From contig SJOL01008950.1 in NCBI GenBank assembly GCA_004794785.1, positions 387,658 to 451,657 on the forward strand: 64,000 bases of DNA, given 5' to 3'. The notes under the pieces were generated by a model. It worked only from the letters and a program-made list of their open reading frames with translations, ran no database searches and was not told where the DNA came from. Positions 10,621 through 24,198 of this stretch are shown here, piece by piece. Source of the DNA: Opisthorchis felineus (Eukaryota > Platyhelminthes > Trematoda > Opisthorchiida > Opisthorchiidae). The first letter of the stretch is position 1. Each line of letters starts with the position of its first letter. The translations under genes were made by a program, and so were the position numbers.

Positions 10621-13600
10621 TTAAATGATCATAAATTTCCCACCAGAGGCCCTGGTAGTTGACGTACACGATTTCCTCTAGAGGCGTAGACCGGCTTCAG
10701 AGTAATCCTCGAATGCGTGGTCGAGTGTGTGAGGCTTAAAACTATACAAGAATAAGGCTTCAAGTAGAGAAATACACAACTAGCTGTGCCCACTTAATGA
10801 GAAGGTATAAAATAAACCCGTGGTTTTATGCTAACCTGATCGCATTACACTTACCTCTTGATTGTTTCACACTACACGTAGGAAGTTGATGGTTCTGTGA
10901 TGGTGGTTTTCTCTGTGGGTTCAGGTATTGGAATAGTCTTTACCTTGTCGTTTTTTGTTGTCCAAGACAGCGTTGGAAAAGAATGATATGATACTTTAGA
11001 TACTGTTAAAAGATTGCAGGTGTTCACCCGCAAGATTTTCTACTGTTTCCTACGAGGGTCAAAGGACAAAACGCTTCATCCGTTGGTCTAGGTTAGCTGA
11101 ATTATTCATAAATCTATTGCATAATGATAAGTTTGCGAGAAACGAGAAACTTTCGAGTATATGGAGCTAAACAAGTCCCTAATATTGAAATCATTTGAAA
11201 GTGTGAATGGCTATTTAAGACCTAGTGTTGCACATCAATAAAACGAGAAATGTGTTTGCTACGCAAATCGGACTGGATTCCACCCCTTCCGAGCACTCAT
11301 TAAACATCTGCTTCGTTATTTTAGCAAAGACTAACTTGGAAAAACCATTTGGGATAACACAGCAGTCTCATCATCTCTCGTCACTTCATTCCGGTTGACT
11401 AGGTTAGGAAAGCTTTCGTCAACCGAAACCCGAGAACTGAACTCCCCCAACACGAACACCCTAATCAAATTAACCCCGTGGGCGACCCGAACCAAATGTT
11501 TCATTCAACATGTTTCCAGTTAATCGCTAAGTTTTGACTGGGTTTATGACTAATGCCAGTTTGGAGTTTTAACGCTATCGTGAGAGCTAACGGAAGTGAT
11601 TTCTATGCGTTATCCCAACCCTTCAACAGTAGCTGAAATTGGACTGAACGGTTTGTTCTCTTCATAGGTAAACCATATGTCGAGCACTGGTTCCTTTAGC
11701 CAATGAGTTGTTTATCTCGCTATCGTAAAATTGTCTGAGTTGGATGTACCTTTCATTAGTGCCGGTTATTTTTGCCGGCAGCATTTAGGTAGCAGAAATT
11801 CTGTTATTGTGTGCGACGTTTCCTGTGACATACATCTATTCTGAAAGTAACAATATTTCTCCGTTTGGAAAAAGCCACTAAATCTCTTCGATTAAGTGAC
11901 AGGTTTTCGATGAAATTAAGACCAAAATAATCATCTTTTCGCCAGTCACTGCTAATATCGGCATCACTTGTCCGACGCACTTTCTTAACTCCGAAATGAC
12001 AGTCTGTTTAGTACATTTTACTGGAGGAAAATGGGTGCTGCTATTACACAGAAAGCAAGTCACAACCTCACATATGTGGTTAGAAGACAGGATGCAAATA
12101 CAGGTATCTTTGTTAATGTGCAGCAGTTAATGTGCTTACAAAGCAAAAAAGCTTTGAAACCAACCAGGAGGTGAAAAAATTGTCTGGCTCCAACTCACAT
12201 TGGGTTCTATCAAAAACGTTGCACACAGGCACCGGGAATAATGCCGTCAGTAAATTTTTATCTATTGATCAACAAGGATCCTAACTCACTCCTTGCAGAC
12301 CAGCTTGTGAGCATGTAGAGTCAGACTGGTTCAGGAAAGAATGCCGTCCTCAAGTAGCTAATCCTTTTATCATTGCTGTATGGTTTGCGAGATGGGTCCG
12401 TGGCAGACAATTTCCGTCGAAGGGAGAGAAGCTAGGTGAATCAATGTTGAGAAGATATTGTCTTTTAGTCATCCACAACAGCAAATGAGATACGAAGAGC
12501 TGTTGTACAATCAAGTGATTAGATGGATGTAGAGAGCCTGAAAATTAGGCTTCCCTGTAAATGCGTGTGCGCAATGTACCATGAGTATCTGAAGATACGT
12601 TCTTTTCTACTACACAAGTGTGATTTAAATAATGACGGAAGATCCGTTGCCAAGACTCTCCTTAAAACGATGAGAACAACAAAGTGGAACTCAAAAAATA
12701 GAACTAATCCTCTTCCGGATTAGGATGAAATGCCAACTCGGCTTTCAACTTATTGGATTTCAAAGGAATTTGGAAAGAGTATATGTCACAGAGTTCAATG
12801 GAAGTTTCCAAGATGGATTCAATTTTACGCCATGTGCCGGATATCTGCTATGACTGGTTAGGTGGGAAAAGAGGAGTTACCCTATTGAATGACATACACA
12901 GAAGGGCGAAAGAAGTATGTTCTTAAGACTGTCTCTGGTGACATTAACCCTCGAATAATACCAGAGTGCAATAGTAATGGTTTTGAAGAAAGTCGGTCAT
13001 GCAAGAGGCACTGACGAGGCGTACACTTTTACGTTCAGTGAAATCAAGGACATACAAATAAGGGGAATGAGAAGACCATGGACAAGACAAAAGTTCTCCA
13101 GGGCAGCGAGTATTTAGAAGAGGTCGAAATATCTGTCTGCTAAAATGAAAAATCAACCCCACTAGGTGTTTACTTCACGAAGATATGACACGAAGATTAT
13201 CAAGATAATCCATCAGAACATGGTAAGTCAATCGGAATGGGCGAAGAAGATAGTAAATGACAGTCTAAAGTGTAACGGATCCAAATCTTGAGTTAGGGTT
13301 GAACGTCACCACGCTGGACAAACCCCACTCAGGAGCGGTTGCAAGTTTGGTATTTAGAGTAGCATTAACTTGTGTGCGGTCACCGTTACTTTATGGTATT
13401 TGTAGCGTCACCAATCAAAATAACCCCTGAAATAGACGTTAGCGTTATTCTCAGTCAATGTAACAAAACCAGTTTGGAATCTTCGTGCATTCTAACATGT
13501 AACCGCAAATACCCTTTCCTAAAGATCACTGTTTGTTGGTCCCGTCAAAGCTCTGGTATAGCATTTTCTTCTTGAAAAATAATTGTTCCAACTTTACCAA

Positions 13601-14756
13601 GTACGATCTAATTAGATTAGAGAATTGATACAAACTGTATTCTGTACCAGCCTAGCTGCTAAAGTCTCAAAGTAACCAAGCCTCTGGAGCGGTTGCTTTT
13701 GACTGCCGTTGACTGTTGTCACTACAGGTGACGTTTACGGCACATCAATGTAATAATTGTCTCACCGATATTTCGATTCACCAAAAGCAGTCATATGGCA
13801 ATAACGAATTTGTGACCATCGAGATAACAGGCAAACTTGATATCACAAAGCCTGACTCCGTCGAACACAATTGTACGTCAGCATCGCAACCGTTTCGTGC
13901 TAGGTTCCCAACTATTCTAAGATAAAGCCAGATGAACCACAGGATATCACAGAATGATAGCTCACACAAATAAGTTTACATAGGATTTGCTATATTTATT
14001 GCAGTCGGATTCTCACATGTCTCATATTGCTAGCTTCCTTGAATGGCCAACTAAATACGACAGATATATAGAGTGATCGCCAATCATTAAAAAGTTTATT
14101 TCCACGTTGTCCAACTTTAAAACAATGGTGAAAGGATGTGGTTACAATGTAGCTAAACAAGCACATTGTGCCTGCGTGCGTCCGATGAACCTGTGAAGAA
14201 GCTGCTCGTGGTTGATTCACGGTAGGGCTAGTGTGAAGCTAATGAGCACAAAACGGGTATTTGTGTACTGGCAACCGAAATTCATACACCAGACGAACTA
14301 TCCTAGTTTGCCTCTTGGAATACCGATTAATCGGAAGATTCGTTCACCTGCCTCAATTTCAAAAACAGTCCGAATAGGAGCGAAACATTCCAAGTAAATG
14401 GACAGTTATCTCTCTAGCTTTCGATTCACATGAAAAAGACGGTTTCCACATAATGTTGAACGCCCGCTTTTTAAGATATGTTAAGGAAAGGCGCATTTGC
14501 GTCTTTCACTTGCGATATTCATCGACCAATATGACGGTTTGGAAATGCAGCTGATACCGTTTACAAGGATAAATTGTTTCCAGCGTTCTGGTTTGCGTAG
14601 CATGCCTTGTTCTTCTGGGCTACTCAGCATCTGCCAGTTCATCGTGCATCGGAGAACCCTTACACTTCCTCAACTAGTTAAGGCTTTGATATATATATAA
14701 CTACACTAATTTATCCAAATTACGACTCTTTTACAGGACCATGATTTTGGTCTCAG

Positions 14757-14758
<2 letters not shown>
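10621..14758. other. Intergenic, nothing recognised
   Basis: Only short open frames (under 75 codons) with no recognisable motif, on both strands. No RNA gene was seen. Confidence 0.4.

Positions 14759-14796
<38 letters not shown>
14759..14796. repeat. (TA)19 microsatellite
   Basis: Thirty-eight bases of uninterrupted TA dinucleotides. Confidence 0.98.
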
Positions 14797-14799
<3 letters not shown>

Positions 14800-15091
14800 A
14801 CTCGGATGCTTAGCTTTTCATGTTCATGCTCATGGCATAACAGAAGGCTAGGGACTGTTTTAACAATGTCAGGCTTGGCACTCCTCTGCGGTGGGCAAAA
14901 TGCTTGGCCATCTTCGCCACTAATGTGACATCCCATTCCTAGCTGACTGTGCCGAGCTGAATGACAGCCTCACCAAAGCTGACGATGTACCCACAACCAT
15001 AGTCTATAATATGATACAGGAAGATGACAACGTTACCAATAGTACACTCTCGTCAACGTGTCAGGTAACGTCGCCTATAACAACGACGACG

Positions 15092-15143
15092 TTTTAGCTT
15101 GTACGTTTAGCTTGTACGTTTAGCTTGTACGTTTAGCTTGTAC
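15092..15143. repeat. 13-base tandem repeat, four copies
   Basis: Unit GTTTAGCTTGTAC repeated four times without gaps; the first copy has T for the initial G. Confidence 0.97.
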
Positions 15144-16743
15144 CAATTTGATTGTCCTTCCGGAGAATCGAGCTGATGATAATTCTGCAATACAGAGTAC
15201 GATCTAGTACATGCATCATTCTAGAGAACGTGATATTGATTTGATTCTTGATTTATTGTAGAAGAACCGGCGGAAAGGCAGTTTCCTCTAAACAAGGAGT
15301 GTAATGTCAGCGGATTACCAATAGATTAGTCCTATTGTACCCGAAGGTCCGGCAAACAAATGTGTTACAAACCGCCTGTATTACCCGGGCCCAAATTCTC
15401 ACGGAAATCAAACGTCCTAAGTACATGCGAATAGTAAACAATTATGCACTTCTTTAAAAAACATGAAACCGAAAAGGATAGAAGATAAGTCCGGTGGTTA
15501 AAAGTGGATAACGATTGTCCAGTTGTCGACGGATGTATAAAAATCATCAGCAGACCTTGTCTTCGTATCCGGTTAAGCCACGGTGAAGGGCTCACTTGAC
15601 AGAGTAGCTAATGGTTTGCGAAGATGGATAGAAATGGCCGACAAACCACCACCGGATTTATGTGATTGAAAATCACCAAACAGGTGCTGTTTCTAAGCTT
15701 TTAACAATATTCATCTTATTGCTTATTTTCGTTCGCAGTTTTGAATGAATAAGTCGGTCTATATGCTGAGCTGCTGTGAACTTTTTAAGTGAGTCACTTT
15801 TTGTTATTCTTCTCCTAAATTTGCAGCGCGAAATTCGATTGGGCCTGCTGTTCAAGATATTTAGTTTTCACCAACGAGTACTGAACGTATGCCTTAGACA
15901 CCTTAACGTGATAAATTCAACATGCTTCTTGAACGATTCCTAATGACATGCCAGTTATCCGTCCAGGTGCTAGCTAGTTCTTGAAGTTCTACCTGGCGGA
16001 ATTACTTCCTGCCTTGAAACGGATAAGTAAGCAACCCTTTGTGTTTCCAGTTCGAAGGATGTTCCTTTAGGAGGAGGAAAAATGAAGCCCGTTCCCACAG
16101 AGCAGTAAGTTGTAAATTTTGTAAGGAGTGGCATTTTCAGGTGGGTTGTCTTTCGTTAGAGGATCTCTGACAGAGGAGACTCGGAACTAGAAACCGTTTC
16201 AAGTCTCTGAGTAAGCCTGGTTCCCAAAAAGTCTTTGCACCTCTGTCCTGTGTTAGTTAATGTATATCGGACGAGAAACTTCTCATCCTTCAGCAACAGC
16301 AGATTGGTATTCCAATCATGGATAGTTGGTCTAAACTCAGTTTGCCTGTCTCATAAGAAAATGTTCATCTCTTTCTCATCCACTTGCCACTGCAAAGTGT
16401 TCCATAGATTGTTTTGCAGCAAGTTCTGCTTACATTTTGTTTGCGGAGGTAAAGACGGTTTCCTACTTTTCTCATCCTTGTTTAAAAGCATTTATCACAT
16501 GGACGATACAACTACACCTTAGATTATAGTCGATAGATTAGTTCATACTACTGGTGCTGGAAAAAGATAATTTTTTTCTCAGTTGATCGCCCTTTCAGAA
16601 AGGGTATCTCCTCTTACCGCCTATCGTAGGGATGATAATGGAACCTCTATCCGTCACAGTGAAGCACTGAAAGTAGTTGTTATACTACTTTTCGATTCGC
16701 ATTCTATGCACCTGCAAGCGTAAAATATGTCTGGACCAACGAA
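15144..16743. other. Intergenic, nothing recognised
   Basis: Short open frames only; no domain, RNA gene or repeat identified. Confidence 0.4.
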
Positions 16744-16815
16744 CCAGGTAGCCTAATTGATAAGGCCATCAACTAGGTCATGAACTGGGTTCAAACTCAG
16801 TGTAGACGCTGTCAA
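16744..16815 (+). repeat. tRNA-derived SINE head
   Basis: Reads GGTAGCCTAATTGATAAGGC (box A-like) and then GGGTTCAAACTC (box B-like) at the right distance for a tRNA-type internal promoter. The acceptor stem does not pair well, so it is a SINE head rather than a functional tRNA gene. A body may extend to the right. Confidence 0.5.
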
Positions 16816-17084
16816 ATTGGCCAGGATTGCCTTTCTTGATGAGCTGGGCAAAACCTGTTTTAGACATAACGAGACAAAAGGAAAGTGCGACTCCAAAAAC
16901 AGTAAGCCATCCGTTTCATTTACTGCTCAGCAAGCAGGACTGTCACCAGGACTAGTACAAGCCTTGTTGTTCAAAACAAGTCGCGCAACTTTTACGTATC
17001 ACGTAGTTCTGCATCCTTTTGCAACGTATGACCCGCAGTTTTGGGAAAGTCTGGTTGTAAATCAGCACAGAATACAGTTTCTTG

Positions 17085-17560
17085 ATGGAACACACTACTC
17101 ATAAGGTCGCTGAAAGCTCTTCGATGACGGGTTTCGCGGTCCTTCAAAAGCATCAGGTAGATGCAGTCCCGGAGTTTCTATCCAACTAAACTAATGTTGT
17201 ATTTCAGCCCCGTTGTACGCCATTATCGAAATACACGCAACTGTAAACTAATTTGGTTTTGATGCGAGATTCACCTGGATCGCAGCTGAATCTCCCGTTC
17301 ATGATATTTTATAAGTGAATTTGCTTCACAAAGGCCGCCTGCTGTTTCATCTGGTACGATTTTTGACGGAGCACGTTACTCATAAGGTTCATGAAGACCC
17401 ATAACCAGTTTCGCTCTTCTTCCGGTTCATCAGGCAGACGAAGTCTCCTAGTTTCCTCGACTTTAATTCTGCTTGAACATCAAAATATATGCAACTGATT
17501 TAAAGATACTCTCATCAAAATATTATAAACGAGCTATTTAGCTAGGATTCAGATGAGTTC
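17085..17560 (+). repeat. Foldback repeat family, copy B (two adjacent units)
   Basis: Two successive bodies, ACTCATAAGGTCGCTGAAAG at 17097 and ACTCATAAGGTTCATGAAGA at 17380, each followed by a TTTCGC...CATCAGG(C/T)AGA(C/T)G segment. Between them lies part of the foldback arm (AATTTGGTTTTGATGCGAGA). This order, unit-arm-unit, suggests a tandem or nested insertion. Confidence 0.6.
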
Positions 17561-18989
17561 ACTATTAACTCTCACTGAATTTGCAAATGGCTGAAGTTCA
17601 CCAATAGCCTAGGATAAACTTTGTTCATGTAACTTCAAAATCATCCTGCTCACATGTTGCTGTATCTAAACCCCGGATTCAACAAAACTAGGAAACGAAA
17701 ACTCACCGGAAGTGTAACGGATTCCGGATTCTGCCTGAGTTTACAACTATCCGCTCCTTTTGGGCGACGGATTTTATTTGGATGATGGCGGGATGAGACA
17801 GTGACAGAAGTTATACTGCTGTTCCCCTGTGGTTGAAATTTAACGCATGTGGACTGACAGACACGCGCAAGATGGATGACAGAAATCCCCCCTATCTCGC
17901 CCGTACACACCATCAACAGAACCTAAACCTAGACAGAATGACAGATTTTGCACACTGACAAACACAGAGAACTTTGTTGTGAACCGCATGCCTACGGTGG
18001 ATTTGTCTGATGTCCAAACACCAAATCTGACAGTAGTCTGCCTGCTGGTGAAGGGGACGACAGTGGTGGAAATGAGATGCAAACATCCAATACGACATGC
18101 CCTCAGGTAATGGTTTGGTTTACTTGACAAAGACCTGGGTTAAATTTTCGATAACCTGTAATTTTAGGTTAACTGGCCGAAAACCTACGTGGCATTGCTA
18201 TCCATCTGGACAGAGATTACTGGCGCAGAAGATGCGATGTAAAGCAGGTGTGCTGACCTGTCACTTGAAGCTTTCCAGGAATGAAAACAGCAGATGGAGT
18301 CCAAAACGGGTACGACTCATACCGAAGCCTGTTGGGAGTTTTCTAACCTGAAACAAATGGATATTGACTTATCATAGTGGCTTATCAAGACAACCAGAGA
18401 ATATATGGTGCAATATACCAATACACTGCGGGCACTTCATTCAGAATAGAATAACCGCGAGCCTTCTTTCACGGAACCTGTGGAGCAATTTAGCGCTGAA
18501 ACAGTTCAGCCCACGACCATTATCCGAAACTGACGCTGAGGCTGCATACGTAGCATCCAAAAGGTAGACCATCAGTGAGCTGTAAAGCTCATTTAGCCGC
18601 TTATCCAAAACAGTGAGCGCTGACATGGGTCAACTCATTATGCGGTAACTGAGTAACCAAATAATGACAGCACAAAAATTCATAAGTAGAGTTAATATGA
18701 AGTAAACCACCAACTGAAACTCGTGGGTGCCTTGCAGCTTTGCTTCACATTCATTGGGATATCTGAATGCGACACTACGCCAGCTTCAGATTGATCGATT
18801 GATCAATTCCTTTTAGGCAAGGAAGATTCTTCTGAGGGAAAACGGATTGATGAGCAAGTTACTTAGTTTGGGCTTTTGGTAATGTGAGGCGAATTTGATA
18901 TTTCAATGTGGGATTTCGTCCTGCAAATGTAGTCGATTTAAGCCGAAAAACGGAGAAGCTACCAGTAACTGATGGTGAGCCTCAGTTAA
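17561..18989. other. Intergenic, nothing recognised
   Basis: Open frames of up to about 95 codons on both strands (for example 17840-18130, minus) show no recognisable motif. Confidence 0.4.
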
Positions 18990-20730
18990 GGAATGTCGTT
19001 TGTTCTGTGGTGATTCGATTAACCGGTCAAATGAAGGCAAGTGTCAGTGAAACAATATGAGGAAAAGATGTAGCGGCATTTCACTCCTCAATCGTCGTCT
19101 TGGTGGGTGGGCTGAGCACTTCGAAGAACACAACCGTTGGAAGAACCCAGCAGGCTTCAGTGGAACATCGACAACAAACCGTCATCAGCAACCGAAATCA
19201 CGCGTGAGATATCAATCCTGAAGTGTGATAACGCACCTGTACCGAATAGTCTGCACGCCATACTGGCGAGGTCCTGGTGAACAGTCCTGACAACAGAATA
19301 CTAGCCGAATAGTGCTCCTCAGCCGTCATCCCAGTTTTCAAAAAGGACGCAAGAAAGTCGAGCGAAAACCATCGTGCCATCAGCCTGGTAGCCATGGCAT
19401 CTAAGGTGCTCTCTGGCATTATTTTGTTTAGGTTGATCGATTCTCGGGAGAGACAGGTTCGTGGAAATCAAAATGGGCTTCGCCCTGGCCGAGGATTCAT
19501 CAACCATATCTTAACCTCAAGACAAATTCTTGAACAGCGCCACTGCTTCAAACGTCCCACGTTGGTTGTTTTTCTTGATCCGAAATCTGCTTTTGACTCT
19601 GTTGATCGTGAGAAACTTTGGCAGTGTCTGGCAATCAAAGGTGTCCTTTCCAAATATATATTCCTTATGAAGGCACTGTATGCGAACTCCTGTGGGCGCG
19701 CACGAGTATACGGCAAGCTTTCGCCTGAGTTCACCATGTCCAGTGGTGTAAGACAAGGCTGCCCCCTCTAACCTTTCCTCTTCAGCTTTGTTAATGATGT
19801 ACTGCTTGAAATTCTTCTGCCTGTCTCTGAAACCTCGGGAGTCGAAATGCTCCTGGGACGTTTGCTGAAAGACATTGAGTATGTGGCCGATATTTTTCTC
19901 CTTGGTTCAGATCCTTCTCAAGTGCAAACGATTTTTAATGATGCCATGTGTTCCACACCTGCAAAGTGTAAAGTGCTGCTACAAGACTGGGTTGGACCAA
20001 ACCCAAACCTTATGCTTGAAGACGAGCCAATCGACGTGGTAGATAAATTCGTTCACCTGAGCGGTTGTATAAATTCCGGTGGACTGGCTGGAGATGAGAT
20101 TATTTCTCGAATCGGGAAAGCCAGGGCAGCTTTTGCCAACGTCTGACACCTATGGTACCGAAGTGACGTCAGCTTGTCCGTCAAGGGCAGAGTTTTCACT
20201 GAGGTGGTGCGATTTATACTACTTTATTGATCAGAGACGTAGCCTCTACGCGCAGAGGACATCCGGAAGATGTCACTGTTTGACCATCGGTGTCTCCGAA
20301 GCACTGGTCAGGTCTGGTGAGAACGTCGGATTAGTACTACTGAAGTACGCCAGATGGTTTATGAAGAAGGAACTTTCCCGCGATAGATGAATTACTCATG
20401 CTTCATAAGTTACGCTGGTTAGGACATGTACTTCGTATGCCATAAGACCCTCTGCTTCGCAGAGCTCTTTTCACCCAGCCCTGTGCTGAGTGGAAGCGAC
20501 CGAGAGGTGGACTGTATATGGCCTGGCAACATATTATGAAAACACTAACCAGTAAACTGAGTCGGGTCAACAACTAGCGCCTCCCCGGACGGGGACCCCG
20601 GGACTCAATTCACCATGGTTAATGACACTGTCAGAAATGACGCAGACAGTGGTGCTCGTGCATCAAAGCTATCACTTTCAATGCGTATCTACCCAACTCC
20701 TGGACTAACTGAACATGTCACCGCCTCCAC
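18990..20730 (+). pseudogene. Decayed non-LTR retrotransposon (LINE), reverse transcriptase and C-terminal part
   Basis: Plus-strand pieces of one LINE ORF: RRLGGWAEHFEEHNRW near 19100; SENHRAISLVAMASKVLSGI near 19355; LRPGRGFINHI, VVFLDPKSAFDSVDREKLW, and SSGVRQGCPL ending at a TAA (19769-19771); KCKVLLQDWVGPNPNLML; KFVHLSGCINSGG; FDHRCLRS; and LRWLGHVLRM. The catalytic YADD box reads YVAD near 19880, and about a dozen residues are missing before KCKVLL. Further stops occur at 20144, about 20230, 20242 and later. Family assignment (RTE/CR1-like) is uncertain. No intact endonuclease half is seen; the copy is dead and probably 5' truncated. Confidence 0.85.
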
Positions 20731-21010
20731 TGCTTGGAACAACCCAGGACCTCAAAGAAAACTGTTAGTTGAATGCTCAGTTACTGCAAGATTACACAGT
20801 GGGTTTCTATCACAGATCGACGGCCAACATAGGCCAAGTGGTTTTTTGTACGGAGAGTAGATTGAGTTTCATTGAGTATCCCAATGAGGGTGCCTTGTAA
20901 AACGAAATAGGAAGAAACTGGGAACCAATAAAGATCAGCCCAGCGAGTACCCCATCAAATTCTGTGCGAATAAATAAGCCGGAAATCAGAAGAATTCAGC
21001 TGAATCATGC

Positions 21011-21030
21011 TATATATATATATATATATA
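21011..21030. repeat. (TA)10 microsatellite
   Basis: Twenty bases of uninterrupted TA. Confidence 0.97.
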
Positions 21031-23491
21031 CGAAGAGGATGAAAATGTACTAAAATTTTACGATGCGCCCGGATTCGGAAAACAGAAGATGGTTATTTCA
21101 CGTGGTGTTGTAAATCATCATGGGCTTTTGCGTTAGCGGCATCCACATTAATTGTGTGTTTGCTAATTGTCATGGTTATCAGCGTCGCTAGCCTCCTTTG
21201 GAACAAGAGAAATGCAACCAACAAATGTGACAGATGTAACAGATGACTAGAGGCGTGTCCGTGTTTCCCTCATTAACATGTAGATCAGACAGATGCAAGT
21301 CAATAAAATACCAGTAAACTAGTGGACCAAACAGCCAAAATGACTATCGTGCTAAATTGTTGATCATAGGTTAATCCTCAAGGTTAATAGATCGATCATC
21401 ACGTCATTTCTTGATGGCATTACTTGCTTGGGGTTTTTTCTCATGCATACGTTTTGCATTTATGAGCATTCTTTAACCATCATGTTTGAATGAAAATCCT
21501 TCTGAAGGACGTGCGCAAAATATTAATGAATCTTATACAGTCCGTGATCATTTGTGATACGCATGGGCTGTGTAAAATACAAGTCGATATAAAAGTTCAA
21601 ATGAAGTAAGTGTTGCAAAGTAGGTCTTCTTCACGGATGGTTCGGAATTCTAGGTTGCTTACTAACACGACGTGCTTCGTTCAAGCCATCATAGACAGAC
21701 GGTTCACGATACAGTTTTCCTCTAATGAGGTTGCAAACCAGGATCCAGGAAACCATTCTTCTGTCGTTTTTTTTATCCAAGGGATTAGCGTAAACTTCTT
21801 CAGATAGCGCTTAGGCCTACTTCGCGCAAACGTACTTATTCATCACAATATGGCGCCGAATACATGGGGGCGAAAAGGTTGAAATTTTGTTGTTACTTTC
21901 AATTCGGCGAAGCACAAATGGGTTTATTTGGTCTAATGGTACAAATAGCCCCTTGTAGTATGCCAAAGATGGGCTGTATACGGTTAATCATAGGTAGCTA
22001 GCTTTTGACATGAAATAGGTGTGCCCTTCCAACCAGAGTTTGATGAGGTCGGCTTGATACCCTAATAAATGTGCTTCTAGTGACGCAGGCTCTTCGCTGT
22101 GCACGTGACCGTTTTCGGATATGTTACGTCCACTCCGCTGTCTACCAGTTAGCTGAGTGTGTTGAAAATGCCCGCTCATTTATACCGTATTCCCTGGTAG
22201 ATGTATGTATATATATAATTATATTCTGAACCTTTCTTTACTAGCCCAAGAGGCGTATTTGGTGTGCTTTGTCAAATGTTTAAGATAAACTACCAGGATC
22301 AGCGAAAATAGCATGAAGCCAACCAAATTTCCCAAGTAATTCGCAAAAGCGTCACCGCCGTGTTCCAAAATCGGAACTTTATGAAACTACTTACGAGTAC
22401 CTTTGGACAGGAGATTTGCGATTTCGAAGTAATGGTGTAAAGATTAGACAAACTATATTGGAAACTACCACAAACCTCGTCAGTTTGATCACATTAAGAT
22501 GAAACGCGTTGTTCTGACCACAATTATAATGCTTCCCCTTTCCATTTCTGCTGAAGTAGGAAAATTTCTACTAGAGAATCCCGTTCATCTTTTAGCGTCA
22601 TTTTGATTTCGGATGTACTGCAGTGAAGAGTACCACTTCCGCCCTGACACACAAATAAGTGAAGGAAGATATAGACCAAACAAAGATGCTCTAGAAAGCC
22701 TGCGCATATAAGCTACGCAGTTGTGGTTATTGTGTTTATCACAGCGTCCATAGCACCGAAATCTAAGATGATAGAAACACAAGAATCGATTCTTCGTGTC
22801 TATTTTCATACCAGATGACCTTTCCCATTAATACAGCCCAGTACAACATAGAACTGACTATCTTAAATTCTAGTTTAGACGATAAGGTTGTCCGATTTCC
22901 CGCCGTTAGAAAACAACATTCTGTTGCTTTCAATGCCGGTTTGTTGACTGTTCGACATTTCGTTAATTACATTAGCTGAGGTGAGTTGTATGGTTGCTCG
23001 CTACGCAGAGTTGCGCGTGTGTTTGGATGGAAGAGTTGGCCAAATCTTCACAGAACATAACTCACCGCACCGAACCGCACTCGGTGCTTACCAGTGGATA
23101 ACAGCCGAATTGCGCCATTTGAACGCACATCCAGTCCCCGGTTCCTCAATACTCATCCATTGCTTGGGTTGGTGGGGTTGGGAGTGACAATATATTGCGT
23201 ATATACCGTGGGCAAATTTCAACACGGCAAGCGCACAAGCAACGATTTGAGTTGGCTTGCTTGTGGGAAGCCACTTATGCAACAATTAGTTGTTTAGTAT
23301 CCTATAAGTACCCCATTACGTTGTGGATGTCTCCAGAAGATGAACCAATCGAGCAGGTGAGGCGGAAAACTGAATAAACAAAAGCAACACTATACGTAAT
23401 CACTGAAGACTGCATAAACCCTCTTCATCAAGCTGACCGAAACCAGTACCAACCCTGGCAAAACCACACCTGTCAAAGTTGCGGAAACAAA

Positions 23492-23511
23492 TGTGTGTGT
23501 GTGTGTGTGTG
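23492..23511. repeat. (TG)10 microsatellite
   Basis: Twenty bases of uninterrupted TG. Confidence 0.97.
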
Positions 23512-23921
23512 CAGAAGCCGTGATGGAATTCAGACATTTCCGCCTCGTTTGAAGTTGATGAATTTTTCCACTGAATCTTTTCCATCAAGTAGGTCGTCAT
23601 TCCGTTAACTAAAACAACGGCAAACTGGGTCATTGGCAATAAAATTATGTTTATCACACTGTACTGTTGGGTTGTTTTTATATTTTTTCCAGTTTGCGGG
23701 TTTGCTGCCCTAGGCATAGTGCATATTCCGACTAAAGATGACAAATTTTCAGGCAGCCTGTAAGGCTCACAGAAATAAGGTTTATCCGGAACATGAATGC
23801 ATGTGGGTGAAGTGAAGAATACTATACGAAGTTCCCACAGCTGCCTAGTGTTGTAGCGTCACAAAGCGAAGGCAGATACTATAAACTTCCAAACTAGAAG
23901 GGAATCCACATCTACTTTTAA

Positions 23922-24121
23922 CAGAGTCTTTGTCCCGTCACTGAAGTCAGTCTATGCTGAAAGGCCGAGAAGCACTGTTCTGCCTTTTCATCCTTGTTTG
24001 GAATCAACAGTGTGCATCCCAAGAAACTCAAAGAGTTCTGAACTCGCGACCTTCTTGCTAGTGGTTGAATATTTGACTGTTTGGCCACCAGCGGCTGATC
24101 AGCACTGTGATTAGCTCCCAC
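23922..24121 (-). repeat. tRNA-derived SINE, left member of an inverted pair
   Basis: On the minus strand: GGTGGCCAAACAGTCAA (box A-like), then GAAGGTCGCGAGTTCAGAAC (box B-like), a shared body (CTTTGAGTTTCTTGGGATGC, then CCAAACAAGGATGAAAAGG), ending near GACGGGACAAAGACTC. It is homologous along its length to 24199-24395 on the plus strand. Confidence 0.7.
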
Positions 24122-24198
24122 TCAGGGTGCCGGTCACTAAATGAACACTTGATGTGGTTTCCGTGATTCAATAATGAGTGGCGCTATGTCTTGTCTGA

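Larger units (their letters stand above)
20731..23917. other. Intergenic, nothing but simple repeats recognised
   Basis: Contains (TA)10 at 21011-21030 and (TG)10 at 23492-23511. A 114-codon minus-strand open frame at 23400-23744 crosses the TG repeat and has no recognisable domain. Confidence 0.4.

Noticed and set aside
16817..17104. 95-codon plus-strand open frame
   Set aside because: Starts beside a SINE head and ends in the foldback repeat; no domain.
23400..23744. 114-codon minus-strand open frame
   Set aside because: Runs through a TG microsatellite and shows no domain.
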